The position numbers and the translations under genes are program-made. From CAYXVJ01 sp050309435 (GTDB lineage: Bacteria; Bacillota; Clostridia; Saccharofermentanales; Fastidiosipilaceae), in assembly GCA_050309435.1 (NCBI GenBank), contig JBNRMJ010000016.1, positions 1 through 32,087 on the forward strand: 32,087 nucleotides of DNA. Reading direction: 5' to 3'. The notes under the pieces were generated by a model, which worked only from the letters and a program-made list of their open reading frames with translations, was not told the origin of the DNA and made no database searches. How positions within the stretch are numbered: the stretch's first letter is position 1; each line of letters begins with the position of its first letter. This document shows, piece by piece, positions 8,212-16,548 of the stretch.

Positions 8212-9894
8212 TTAATCTCCTTGACTTGCATCGAGCTTGATCTTTTTCAAGCGCTTCATGACGTTGTTCTCGCCGCGACCGAAGTAGTCGTGCAGCGTCT
8301 GATATTCGCAAAAGAGAAGATCGTATACCGCCTGTGCTTCGGGATCGGGACGATAGACTCTGTCCTTGAGCTTGGGCATGACGTCGATGGCTTCGAAAAT
8401 ACTGTCATAGCCGCCGCGTTCTTTCCCGGCCACGACCGCGCCGAACATCGCCGAGCCGAAGGCCACGGTCTGGCCGGAGGCAGAGATGCGAATCTCGCGT
8501 CCGGTGACATCCGCATAAATCTGCATCATCATTTCGTCTTTATTCGCGATCCCCCCGCAGGCAAAGAGCTCTTCGACGGGTAGACCCGATTTTTCGAAGC
8601 TCTCGATTATCTCACGGGCGCCATAGGCGGTCGCTTCGATCAGGGCCCGATAAATTTCTTCGGGTTTGGTCTGCAGCGTCATGCCCAGCATCATGCCTGT
8701 CAGGTCCGCATCAACCAGAACGGAGCGGTTTCCGTTCCACCAGTCGAGCGCCAGCAGGCCGGATTCGCCCGGTTTTTGTTTTTGGGCTTTTTCGCGCAGC
8801 AGTTGATGGATGTTGAGGCCTCTTGCTTTAGCCTCGTCGTGGTAGGAAGGCGGTACGAGGTTCGAGACAAACCAGTCGAAGTGGTCGCCGACGCAGGACT
8901 GTCCGGCTTCGTAGCCCGGGAAACCGGGGAGAACACCGTCTTCGACGACGCCGCACATGCCGGGAACCATTTTGACTTCGTCGCCGAGCATGATATCGCA
9001 GGTGGAAGTTCCGATGATCATGAGCATCTGACCGGCCTTCTTGATACCAACAGCGGGTAAAGCGACATGCGCATCGACGTTACCGACGGCCACGGGCGTA
9101 CCCGCTTTCAATCCGGTCAGTTTCGCCATTTCTTCGGTCAGCTCGCCGGCTTTCGAACCGATCGGCACGATCTGATCAGCCGGAAGCAGTTTATCTTCAA
9201 CCACGTTTTCAAGTCTCGGATCCAGGGCTTTGAAAAAGTCCCGGGACGGATAACCGTCTTGCTTGCTCCAGATGGCCTTATAACCGGCCGTGCAGGCGTT
9301 TCTTGTTTCGACACCGGTCAATTGCATGACCACCCAGTCGGTGGCTTCCATGAAGCGATCCATCTTCTCGTAAATTTCCGGCGCTTCGTCCAGGATCTGC
9401 CAGAGTTTGGGGAAAAGCCATTCCGAGCTGATTTTGCCGCCGTAGCGAGCCAGGAAAGCCTCGCCTCGCTCTTCGGCGATCTCGTTTAAACGGTTGGCGT
9501 ATTTTTGTGCCGCATGGTGTTTCCACTTTTTGACATAAGCATGTTTCTCGTTTCTGTATTCGGGCAGTTGAGCCATCGCCCGACCGTCGTTCATAACAGG
9601 CAGAACGGTACAGGCCGTGAAATCAATGCCGATGCCGATGACATCCTCGGCTTTTACAGATGTTTTACGAAGTACTTCCGGAATTGCATTGGCCAGGACC
9701 TTGATGTAGTCGTCAGGATCTTGCAAAGTCCAGTCCGGCGGCAGTTTTTCGCCGGTGGACGGCAGTTTGTCTTCGATGAAACCGTTGGGATAGTTATAGA
9801 CGGCTTCTCCGAGTTCCTCGCCGGTCGCCACGTCAACCAGAAGCGCACGGCCGGATAAGGAACCAAAATCCAATCCGATCGAATATTTACTCAT
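8212..9894 (-). CDS. araB: Ribulokinase
   Basis: ATP-dependent kinase that phosphorylates L-ribulose at C5. The protein has 560 residues, the usual size for FGGY-family AraB. It opens with the first phosphate-binding loop, SIGLDFGSLSGRALLVD (about 5-21), and carries the GIDFTACTVLPV segment, a substrate region with ATDWVVMQLTG, and the second-domain motif AYGAREIIESFEKSG followed by CGGIANKDEMMMQ. These motifs separate ribulokinase from glycerol and xylulose kinases of the same superfamily. The ATG lies behind AAGGAGG, which overlaps the araA stop region (nine bases between the genes). araD starts one base after the stop. The order araA-araB-araD matches the common Bacillota arrangement. Confidence 0.95.
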   Translation of the reverse strand: MSKYSIGLDFGSLSGRALLVDVATGEELGEAVYNYPNGFIEDKLPSTGEKLPPDWTLQDPDDYIKVLANAIPEVLRKTSVKAEDVIGIGIDFTACTVLPVMNDGRAMAQLPEYRNEKHAYVKKWKHHAAQKYANRLNEIAEERGEAFLARYGGKISSEWLFPKLWQILDEAPEIYEKMDRFMEATDWVVMQLTGVETRNACTAGYKAIWSKQDGYPSRDFFKALDPRLENVVEDKLLPADQIVPIGSKAGELTEEMAKLTGLKAGTPVAVGNVDAHVALPAVGIKKAGQMLMIIGTSTCDIMLGDEVKMVPGMCGVVEDGVLPGFPGYEAGQSCVGDHFDWFVSNLVPPSYHDEAKARGLNIHQLLREKAQKQKPGESGLLALDWWNGNRSVLVDADLTGMMLGMTLQTKPEEIYRALIEATAYGAREIIESFEKSGLPVEELFACGGIANKDEMMMQIYADVTGREIRISASGQTVAFGSAMFGAVVAGKERGGYDSIFEAIDVMPKLKDRVYRPDPEAQAVYDLLFCEYQTLHDYFGRGENNVMKRLKKIKLDASQGD

Positions 9895-9903
9895 ATGCCC
9901 TCC

Positions 9904-11382
9904 TTATTTGAGTTTGTAAACCATGTCGGCCAGTTTCAGCTCGGCTTTTAATTGCAAAGGCTTGCTGTCCTTGTTGATGTAGACATATTCGATATCCATC
10001 AACTCGGCCCAGTCGATCATCTGTTCGGCTGTCAGCTGGTGCGACAATACCGTATGATGGGCACCGCCGGCCAGAATCCAGCATTCGCAGCCGGTATAAA
10101 GATCGGGTGCCGGCTTCCACATGACGCGGGCGACGGGAAGGTTGGGCATCTCGAGGATCGGTTTGACGATCTCGATATCCTGGATAATGAGGCGCAGGCG
10201 TCCGCCCATATCGACCAGAGAGACCACGATGGCAGGACCCGGAGCACCTTCGAAGACGACGCGGGCCGGATCTTCTCGGTCGCCGATGCCAAGAGGATGG
10301 ACTTCGATGCGGGGGCGTTCGGCCGCGATGCTCGGGCAGACTTCCAGCATATGGGCACCCAGCGAGAGTTCGTTACCGATGCTCAGGTCGTAGGTGTAGT
10401 CTTCCATGAAGCTGGTACCGCCGGGTTTGCCCTGACCCATTTCTTTCATGATGCGGGTCATGGCAGATACTTTCCAGTCGCCTTCGCCGCCGTAGCCGTA
10501 GCCGCTGTACATCAAGTGCTGCGTGGCCAGTCCGGGGAGTTGTTTCATGCCGTAAAGATCCTGGAATGTATTGGTAAAGGCAGAGATATTCTCGCGTTCG
10601 AAGAGCTTTCGCATCGCGACTTCTTCTCTGGCCTGATAGCGGATCGCATCCAGGTTATCGCTCTTGATGTCGTAATCCCGGCGATAGATTTCGAGTTGTT
10701 TGTCTTCTTCTTCCTTCGTGACGGCATCGATTTCCGCCGCGAGATCACCGACGGCCCAGGTGTTGACTTGCCAGCCGAGTTTGATCTGAGCTTCGACCTT
10801 GTCTCCTTCGGTCACGGCTACTTCTCTCATATTGTCTCCGAAGCGCATGACACGAAGATTCTGACTCACTTTATAGCCGTAAGCGACGCGCATCCAGTCG
10901 CCGAGTTTCTCGCGCAAAGGGGCATCTTCCCAGAAACCAGCGATGACTTTTCTGGGCATGCGCAGGCGGGCGGCGATAAAACCATGTTCGCGGTCGGCAT
11001 GAGCGGCCTGGTTCAGGTTCATGAAATCCATGTCGATGCCTTCGTTGGGGATGTTGCGATTAAACTGCGTATGCACATGGCAATACGGTTTCTGCAGACG
11101 AGTCAGGCCGTTGATCCACATTTTAGACGGCGAGAAAGTGTGGCACCAGACGATGATACCCGTGCAGTTTTCGTCATAATTGGCTTCGAGGACCAGATCC
11201 GTGAATTCGGCGTTGGTCTTGACGACGCCTTTCATCACGATATCGGAGACGATGCGCGAGTCTTCGTTTAGTCCTTTGACCATGATGTCGGCATGTTCGG
11301 CGACTTGTTTCAAGGTCTCTTCGCCGTATAAAAACTGCGAGCCTGTAATGAACCAGAAATTCTGCTTGCTGAGTGTTGACAT
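9904..11382 (-). CDS. araA: L-arabinose isomerase
   Basis: Interconverts L-arabinose and L-ribulose in the cytoplasm with a divalent metal (usually Mn2+). The protein has 492 residues, the usual length. The N-terminus QNFWFITGSQFLYGEETLKQV is diagnostic. Aligning by motif to the E. coli enzyme, the metal/catalytic residues are E300 (in YGGEGDWK), E327 (in GTSFMEDYTYD), H344 (in GAHMLEVCP) and a histidine near 444 in GGAHHTVLS. The ATG at 11382 follows GGAGGT; a TTG four codons upstream overlaps that site and is rejected. It is the first metabolic gene after araR, separated by 81 bases in which I see no convincing promoter. It may therefore be read from the araR promoter. Confidence 0.97.
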   Translation of the reverse strand: MSTLSKQNFWFITGSQFLYGEETLKQVAEHADIMVKGLNEDSRIVSDIVMKGVVKTNAEFTDLVLEANYDENCTGIIVWCHTFSPSKMWINGLTRLQKPYCHVHTQFNRNIPNEGIDMDFMNLNQAAHADREHGFIAARLRMPRKVIAGFWEDAPLREKLGDWMRVAYGYKVSQNLRVMRFGDNMREVAVTEGDKVEAQIKLGWQVNTWAVGDLAAEIDAVTKEEEDKQLEIYRRDYDIKSDNLDAIRYQAREEVAMRKLFERENISAFTNTFQDLYGMKQLPGLATQHLMYSGYGYGGEGDWKVSAMTRIMKEMGQGKPGGTSFMEDYTYDLSIGNELSLGAHMLEVCPSIAAERPRIEVHPLGIGDREDPARVVFEGAPGPAIVVSLVDMGGRLRLIIQDIEIVKPILEMPNLPVARVMWKPAPDLYTGCECWILAGGAHHTVLSHQLTAEQMIDWAELMDIEYVYINKDSKPLQLKAELKLADMVYKLK

Positions 11383-11463
11383 ATGAACCTCCAAATATTT
11401 GCTTGATGCGGCCGGGGCTGCGAATGATCTGTGATTGGTGAATGATCTTTGGTTTATGAATAT

Positions 11464-12570
11464 TTAAGCATCGGGTTCGTTAAGTAAAAGAGTTATACGC
11501 TTAACGGATTTTCTTTCGTTGATCTGCGGCTCGAAAATGCGTCCGGCGTTGAAGTTTTGACCCGAGACGAGGCGAAGCAGGTTTTCGGCTGCAATGCGTC
11601 CCAGTTCCGAGGCTGGATTTCTCACACTGGTTAACGGCACACTGCCAATACCGGCAAAGCGGGAGTCGTCGATCGAAATAATCGAGATGTCTTCGGGGAT
11701 CGCGAAACCGGCATCGTTTAATATGGACATGACCCGAAGCGCGATCTGGTCGTTGTAACAGAGTACGGCCGTACAGCCCTTCAGGCGGTTACGGATATGC
11801 TCGGCATCGTCTTCCAGATCCGATAAATCCTCGGTTGTGTACCAGAAAACACGCTCGTCCATCAGTTCTGCGTGGTGTTCGAGAATCGCTTTTTGAAAAC
11901 CGCTGTAGCGAAGATGCCCCTGAATATCGTCTGATTTCAGGACTGCGCCGAGTTTGACATGTCCGGCTTCGATCAGATATTTCGTGGCGATATAGCCGGC
12001 TTTCTCGTCATTTAATGCCACCAGAGGCAGATTCAAGCCCGGGTAGGTAGAGTTGATACAGATGATGGGATAGCCTTGATTCTGTAAATCCTTATATAAA
12101 TCCAGATTCGGATTGGGCAGGGCGGACTTGGTCGGTTCCAGAATGATGCCGTCCACCTTCCGCTCGATCATGGCCCGAAGCAGTTTTCGCTCCTGGCTGA
12201 CGGAGTTACCGGTCGATGCGATAAAGACGGAATAATCGGCTGCCGTGAAGACTTTTTCGAGTTCCTTGATAATAACGGGAAAGATATAGTCGCTGAGATA
12301 GGTGACCAGGATGCCGATGGTTTTACTCTGATGGTTGCGGCTACTGACAGCGTTCTCGGTGACATAAGTGCCGCTGCCGCGACGTGTCACGAGAAGATCC
12401 TCTTCCTCGAGTAAGGCAATCGCCTGCCGGACGGTCTGTCTGCTTACCTCGTATTTTTGACTCAACTGGTTTTCCGAGTAAAAGCGCTGACCTGCCTTCC
12501 AACCGGATTTGCATAAATCATCCCTCAGATTTTCGGCGAGTACGATGAATTTCTTTTGTTTGGGAGCCAT
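11464..12570 (-). CDS. araR: AraR-type arabinose repressor (GntR winged helix fused to LacI-type sensor)
   Basis: Transcriptional repressor of 368 residues. A GntR-type winged helix-turn-helix occupies about 5-70 (ENQLSQKYEVSRQTVRQAIALL, then the wing VTRRGSGTYV). A LacI/GalR-type ligand domain follows (about 83-360), starting KTIGILVTYLSDYIFPVII. This hybrid architecture is the hallmark of Bacillus AraR, which is released from DNA by L-arabinose. The start is taken at 12570 (MAPKQKK, with AGGTAGG upstream). A longer frame to 12612 has no ribosome binding site, and the predicted promoter (12617-12645) would start transcription at about that point. The gene heads the arabinose operon and is divergent from a GH51 gene. 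A CTTGTC element overlaps its -35 box, suggesting autoregulation. Confidence 0.92.
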   Translation of the reverse strand: MAPKQKKFIVLAENLRDDLCKSGWKAGQRFYSENQLSQKYEVSRQTVRQAIALLEEEDLLVTRRGSGTYVTENAVSSRNHQSKTIGILVTYLSDYIFPVIIKELEKVFTAADYSVFIASTGNSVSQERKLLRAMIERKVDGIILEPTKSALPNPNLDLYKDLQNQGYPIICINSTYPGLNLPLVALNDEKAGYIATKYLIEAGHVKLGAVLKSDDIQGHLRYSGFQKAILEHHAELMDERVFWYTTEDLSDLEDDAEHIRNRLKGCTAVLCYNDQIALRVMSILNDAGFAIPEDISIISIDDSRFAGIGSVPLTSVRNPASELGRIAAENLLRLVSGQNFNAGRIFEPQINERKSVKRITLLLNEPDA

Positions 12571-12616
12571 TCCTGCACCTACCTGATTCCTGCTGTGTGT
12601 CGACTTGATCATTTAC

Positions 12617-12645
12617 AATATACTTGATTCGATAATTGCGGACAA
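12617..12645 (-). promoter_or_regulatory. araR promoter (TTGTCC-17-TATATT)
   Basis: On the minus strand TTGTCC (12645-12640) and TATATT (12622-12617) are 17 bases apart. Transcription would begin near 12610, which supports the shorter araR start at 12570. The -35 box lies inside a CTTGTC element (12646-12641). Confidence 0.65.
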
Positions 12646-12702
12646 GTTGTAAAAGCTTAGAACATACATCTTATTTGAATCACAAGCCCTTATTAGACAA
12701 GT
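12641..12702 (-). promoter_or_regulatory. Putative AraR operator elements on the araR side (two ACTTGTC copies)
   Basis: Two ACTTGTC copies face araR on the minus strand at 12647-12641 (reading AACTTGTCCGCAATT) and 12702-12696 (AACTTGTCTAATAA). They are 55 bases apart. The first covers the araR -35 box and shows partial dyad symmetry (ACTTGTCCGcAAtT). They share their core with elements in the GH51 and GH27/GH127 promoter regions. Confidence 0.5.
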
Positions 12703-12822
12703 TCTGTTCCGGAAGAGTCGGGAATCAGGCGATAAATCGCGATAATCTCTGTTTAATTGTACCTTTACACGCCGTGAATAAACAATGCTTCTATCGAATC
12801 TGTCTGTTCCGGTTTGACCAAA

Positions 12823-12853
12823 ACTTGTCTGATCAGGCTTCGAAACTTGTCAT
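12823..12853 (+). promoter_or_regulatory. Putative AraR operator: tandem ACTTGTC elements upstream of GH51
   Basis: ACTTGTCTGATC (12823-12834) and ACTTGTCAT (12845-12853) are direct repeats exactly 22 bases apart, about two helical turns, ending some 18 bases before the -35 box of the GH51 promoter. A degenerate copy (TCTGTCTG) lies at 12799. The same core and spacing recur at 22109 and 22131. Confidence 0.55.
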
Positions 12854-12870
12854 TATTCCTGCTTTTCGCA

Positions 12871-12899
12871 TTGACTTTCAATACAGCTATTCGTACGAT
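12871..12899 (+). promoter_or_regulatory. Promoter of the GH51-GH31-GH43 operon (TTGACT-17-TACGAT)
   Basis: TTGACT (12871-12876) and TACGAT (12894-12899) with 17-base spacing face the GH51 gene. The predicted start near 12906 leaves a short leader ending in the GGAGGA ribosome binding site before the ATG at 12950. Confidence 0.65.
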
Positions 12900-12949
12900 C
12901 AACATAAGTATGCAACTTAAGTCCCGACCATGATTTACGGAGGAACGAC

Positions 12950-14455
12950 ATGAAAAAAGCTACGGTTAAAATACATAAGGATTTTACGATATCAGAGGTT
13001 GATAAGCGGATTTACGGATCCTTTATCGAGCACCTGGGCCGCGCCGTTTACGGCGGTATATACGAACCCGGTCATCCGACGGCCGACGAAGACGGCTTTC
13101 GTCGGGACGTACTTGATCTCGTCAGGGAAATTGACGTGCCCGTCATACGTTATCCTGGCGGAAACTTCGTATCCGGCTATAACTGGGAAGACGGCGTTGG
13201 GCCGGTCGACGAGCGCCCCCGCCGCCTGGATCTGGCCTGGTCTGTCACAGAGACCAATGAAATTGGCGTGAATGAATTCGCCAAGTGGCTGAAGAAGGCC
13301 GGCTCGGAGATGATGATGGCCGTGAATCTGGGCACGCGCGGCGTGGACGAAGCGCGGAATCTTCTTGAATACTGCAACCACCCCGGCGGATCGAAATACA
13401 GTGATCTGCGTATCAGGCACGGATATAAAGAAGCGCATAACTTTAAGCTCTGGTGTCTGGGTAACGAGATGGACGGTCCCTGGCAGATCGGCCATAAGAC
13501 AGCCTATGAGTACGGTCGACTGGCTACCGAAACCGCCAAGGTCATGAAGTGGACCGATCCTTCGATCGAGCTTGTCCTCAGCGGTTCGTCCAATATCGAC
13601 ATGCCCACATTCGGCAGCTGGGAAGCCGAAGCGCTGGAACACAGCTATGATCATGTGGATTATCTTTCTTTGCACCAGTATTACGGTAACCCCGAACAGG
13701 ATACGGCTAGTTTTCTGGCCCGCACGCTCGATATGGATGCCTTCATCAAAACTATTGTGTCGACCTGCGACTATGTCGGCGGGAAGAAGCACAGTAAGAA
13801 AAAAATCATGCTCAGCTTCGATGAGTGGAACGTCTGGTTCCATTCCCATCAGGACAAGCACGAACGCTGGTCGGTCGCCCCGCCTCAGCTCGAAGATATC
13901 TATAACTTCGAAGATGCTCTGCTGGTCGGCTCGATGCTGATCACGCTGCTCAAGAATGCCGATCGCGTCAAGATCGCCAACCTCGCGCAGCTCGTGAATG
14001 TTATCGCTCCGATCATGACGGAAACCGGCGGACGCGCCTGGAAACAGACTACCTTTTATCCCTATATGTATACCTCGAGACATGGTCGCGGCACCGTCCT
14101 GAACAGCGTGGTCGACTCGCCGAAGTATGACTCGAAAGCTTATACGGACGTGCCTTATGTCGATACGGTGGTAGTGGATAATCAATCTGCCGGAGGCGAC
14201 AATGTTCTGACTGTTTTCGCCGTGAACAGAGGCGAAGAAGATGTGTTGACCTCGTATGAGCTGAATGCTTACAGCGATCTGAAGGTCGTCGAGCACATCG
14301 TTCTGGACGGCTATGAAATGTTGCAGACAAACTCGGCCGACAGTCAGGCAGTCTCGCCCAAGGCCGGTTCGGGCACAACGATCGACAGGCATAACTTGAC
14401 CGTCAAGCTGCCCGCCAGATCCTGGCAGATGATTCGCCTGGGCAAACAAGTTTAA
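12950..14455 (+). CDS. abfA: GH51 alpha-L-arabinofuranosidase (first copy)
   Basis: Retaining exo-enzyme that releases alpha-L-arabinofuranose from arabinan, arabinoxylan or arabinogalactan oligomers. The 501-residue protein has the GH51 TIM barrel plus C-terminal beta-sandwich. The N-terminus includes IYGSFIEHLGRAVYGGIYEP. The acid/base is E173 in CLGNEMDGPW and the nucleophile E292 in SFDEWNVW, with spacing almost identical to the Geobacillus and B. subtilis AbfA enzymes (usual length about 500). PVIRYPGGNFVSGYNW is also present. No signal peptide, so it acts on imported oligosaccharides. It is divergent from araR and likely controlled by it. The ATG has TACGGAGGAACGAC upstream. A second, quite different GH51 lies at 23645. 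Confidence 0.95.
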   Translation: MKKATVKIHKDFTISEVDKRIYGSFIEHLGRAVYGGIYEPGHPTADEDGFRRDVLDLVREIDVPVIRYPGGNFVSGYNWEDGVGPVDERPRRLDLAWSVTETNEIGVNEFAKWLKKAGSEMMMAVNLGTRGVDEARNLLEYCNHPGGSKYSDLRIRHGYKEAHNFKLWCLGNEMDGPWQIGHKTAYEYGRLATETAKVMKWTDPSIELVLSGSSNIDMPTFGSWEAEALEHSYDHVDYLSLHQYYGNPEQDTASFLARTLDMDAFIKTIVSTCDYVGGKKHSKKKIMLSFDEWNVWFHSHQDKHERWSVAPPQLEDIYNFEDALLVGSMLITLLKNADRVKIANLAQLVNVIAPIMTETGGRAWKQTTFYPYMYTSRHGRGTVLNSVVDSPKYDSKAYTDVPYVDTVVVDNQSAGGDNVLTVFAVNRGEEDVLTSYELNAYSDLKVVEHIVLDGYEMLQTNSADSQAVSPKAGSGTTIDRHNLTVKLPARSWQMIRLGKQV

Positions 14456-14471
14456 TCTATTCTCAATTGGC

Positions 14472-14498
14472 CCGTCATGCTTTCATGTCGGTCTTTTT
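14472..14498 (+). terminator. Weak hairpin with T-run between GH51 and GH31
   Basis: CCG-t-CATG (14472-14479) pairs with CATG-t-CGG (14484-14491) across one T-T mismatch, followed by TCTTTTTTC. It is too weak and imperfect for a full terminator. It could reduce read-through from GH51 into GH31 or protect an mRNA end. Confidence 0.4.
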
Positions 14499-14529
14499 TC
14501 CGGCCTTGATACTTGTTTGAGGAGAAAAA

Positions 14530-16530
14530 ATGGGATATTTTACGCGTCGTGGAAATCAATTGATATGGAAATACAACGGTGAGACCTTAATCGTTGAAGC
14601 CTGGGGTGAAAACAGTTGCCGGATCCGCTCGCGGCGTTTACGCGAGCCCGAGGATTGGCGTTATGCTCTGCTGGAACCGACGGACTGCGAAGTTGAAATC
14701 GAGATCGGCGAAGAGCTTGCGACCATTCGTAACGGCAAGCTCGTGGTAAAGGCCGCGATAGACGGCCGGACGAAAAACTGCGTACTGTCATTTTACAACC
14801 GGAGCGGAAAACTCCTGCTCAGGGAGATCGATCGTCACGGTGCTCTGGCCCGCGAAGCGCGGCAATTTCGCCCGCATCCGGGCGGTCACTATCGCTTGAC
14901 GGCATCTTTCGAAGCGAATCCGGATGAAAAAATCTTCGGTATGGGGCAGTATCAGCACGGTGACTTTGATTTGAAACATACCGTTCTGGAACTGGCTCAT
15001 CGCAACTCTCAGGCCAGTGTTCCCTTTTATCAGTCGAGCGACGGCTACGGTTTTTTCTGGCATAACCCGGCTGTCGGGAGGGCGACGTTTGCCAAGAATA
15101 TGACGAGCTGGGAAGCAGAATCGACCGAACAGCTGGATTACTGGATTACTGCGGGAGATACACCTGCAGAAATCATGAGGGCTTATGCCGGCGCCACAGG
15201 TACGGTGCCCGAGATGCCTGAATATGGTCTGGGCTTTTGGCAGTGCAAGCTGCGCTACTGGAATCAAGAACAGCTCCTCGAGGTGGCTCGCGAGTACAAG
15301 CGCAGAAATATCCCGATCGATTTAATTGTCTGTGATTTCTTCCACTGGCCTTATATGGGAGATTTTCGCTTCGAAGAGGAATTCTACCCCGATCCGCAGG
15401 CTATGGTCGATGAGTTAAAAGAGATGGGTATCGAGCTGATGGTGTCGGTCTGGCCTCAGATTGATCTGCGCAGCGAAAACTTCGAGGAAATGAAGGCTAA
15501 AGGCTATTTGATTCAAGTCGAGCGAGGCGTACCGATCGCGATGCGTTTCGGCGGGGAAAGCGTGTTCTTCGACGCGACCAATCCCGAAGCCCGTGCCTAT
15601 GTCTGGAATTTGTGTAAGAAAAACTACTATGATCTCGGGATCAGAACCTTCTGGCTCGATGAAGCAGAGCCTGAGTTTAGTGTGTACCACTATGATAACT
15701 ATCGTTTCCGGGAGGGGACGGTTCTGGAAGCAGGGAATATCTACCCGCAGGCTTTTGCCAGAGCTTTTTACGAGGGCTTGAAAGAAGAAGGGCAGGCGCG
15801 GCCGGTCAGCTTGCTGCGTTGTGCCTGGGCGGGCAGTCAGCGCTATGGTGCACTGGTTTGGTCCGGCGATATTCACTCGAGTTTCGCAGATTTCCGTCGT
15901 CAGGTGGTAGCGGGATTGAACATGGGACTGGCCGGCATTCCCTGGTGGACGACTGATATCGGCGGATTCTACGGGGGGGACCCGAAGGACGAAACGTTCC
16001 GGGAACTGATCGTTCGCTGGTTCCAGTACGGGACTTTCTGCCCCGTTATGCGTCTGCACGGAGACCGCCTTCCGTATACTCCCTTATCTTATCGGGACGG
16101 CCGATCGTATCTGCATACAGGCGGAGATAACGAGATTTGGTCTTTCGGCGACGAGGCATACGAAATCATGAAAAGCCATATCGAGCTGCGCGAACAGCTC
16201 AGGCCTTATGTCCGCCGCTTGATGGATGAGGCTCATCGGAACGGAGATCCGATTCTGCGTACCATGTTCTATGAATATCCGGGAGATTCGGTCTGCTGGC
16301 AACTCGAAGACCAGTATATGTTCGGTTCGGATATTCTGGTCGCACCGGTACTCGAAGAAAAAGCCCGTTCTCGTTTTGTTTATCTGCCTGCGGGCGATAA
16401 TTGGATCGGACTGAGCGACGGCAGGCTTTATCAGGGCGGAGAACGGATTGATGCCGAAGCACCTCTGGCTTTTTCGCCTGTGTTTATAAAGGAAGCTTCC
16501 TTTGCCGCAGGACTTGGCTTGAAACTCTGA
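14530..16530 (+). CDS. GH31 glycosidase, probable alpha-xylosidase
   Basis: Retaining alpha-glycoside hydrolase of 666 residues. An N-terminal mutarotase-like beta domain (about 3-215) precedes the TIM barrel, which starts near GFWQCKLRYWNQEQLLEV. The nucleophile is D377 in FWLDEAEPE and the acid/base D447 in VWSGDIHSSF. The barrel also shows GIPWWTTDIGGF and the substrate-contacting MRLHGDR. The WLDEAEPE motif and short size fit the GH31 branch that contains alpha-xylosidases and related enzymes, rather than starch alpha-glucosidases. Exact specificity is uncertain; removal of alpha-xylose from xyloglucan-type oligomers is the best guess. It lies second in an operon between GH51 and GH43, behind GAGGAG. 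No signal peptide. Confidence 0.8.
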   Translation: MGYFTRRGNQLIWKYNGETLIVEAWGENSCRIRSRRLREPEDWRYALLEPTDCEVEIEIGEELATIRNGKLVVKAAIDGRTKNCVLSFYNRSGKLLLREIDRHGALAREARQFRPHPGGHYRLTASFEANPDEKIFGMGQYQHGDFDLKHTVLELAHRNSQASVPFYQSSDGYGFFWHNPAVGRATFAKNMTSWEAESTEQLDYWITAGDTPAEIMRAYAGATGTVPEMPEYGLGFWQCKLRYWNQEQLLEVAREYKRRNIPIDLIVCDFFHWPYMGDFRFEEEFYPDPQAMVDELKEMGIELMVSVWPQIDLRSENFEEMKAKGYLIQVERGVPIAMRFGGESVFFDATNPEARAYVWNLCKKNYYDLGIRTFWLDEAEPEFSVYHYDNYRFREGTVLEAGNIYPQAFARAFYEGLKEEGQARPVSLLRCAWAGSQRYGALVWSGDIHSSFADFRRQVVAGLNMGLAGIPWWTTDIGGFYGGDPKDETFRELIVRWFQYGTFCPVMRLHGDRLPYTPLSYRDGRSYLHTGGDNEIWSFGDEAYEIMKSHIELREQLRPYVRRLMDEAHRNGDPILRTMFYEYPGDSVCWQLEDQYMFGSDILVAPVLEEKARSRFVYLPAGDNWIGLSDGRLYQGGERIDAEAPLAFSPVFIKEASFAAGLGLKL

Positions 16531-16548
16531 TTAGAAGGTAGGAATAAG

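Larger units (their letters stand above)
12571..12949. other. Divergent araR / GH51 regulatory region
   Basis: About 380 bases hold no gene. They contain two outward-facing promoters (12617-12645 on the minus strand, 12871-12899 on the plus strand) and four CTTGTC-type elements described separately. A small open frame from 12636 is AT-rich, lacks a ribosome binding site and resembles nothing, so it is not annotated. Confidence 0.7.

Noticed and set aside
9952..11271. 439-residue open frame on the plus strand
   Set aside because: Antisense shadow of araA, with no start site or recognisable motif.
11422..11448. GAATGATCT direct repeat 18 bp apart between araR and araA
   Set aside because: It is not seen at other arabinose promoters and is not near a convincing promoter, so it may be chance.
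12636..12920. 94-residue open frame in the araR-GH51 intergenic region
   Set aside because: No ribosome binding site, overlaps both promoters and the operator elements, and has no recognisable sequence.
12992..14449. 485-residue open frame on the minus strand
   Set aside because: It lies wholly antisense to the GH51 gene, which has intact catalytic motifs and a good ribosome binding site. The antisense product resembles nothing and the openness follows from the codon bias of the real gene.
14510..14519. ACTTGTTTG just before the GH31 ribosome binding site, similar to the CTTGTCTG element
   Set aside because: Single copy with a mismatch in the core and no promoter nearby.
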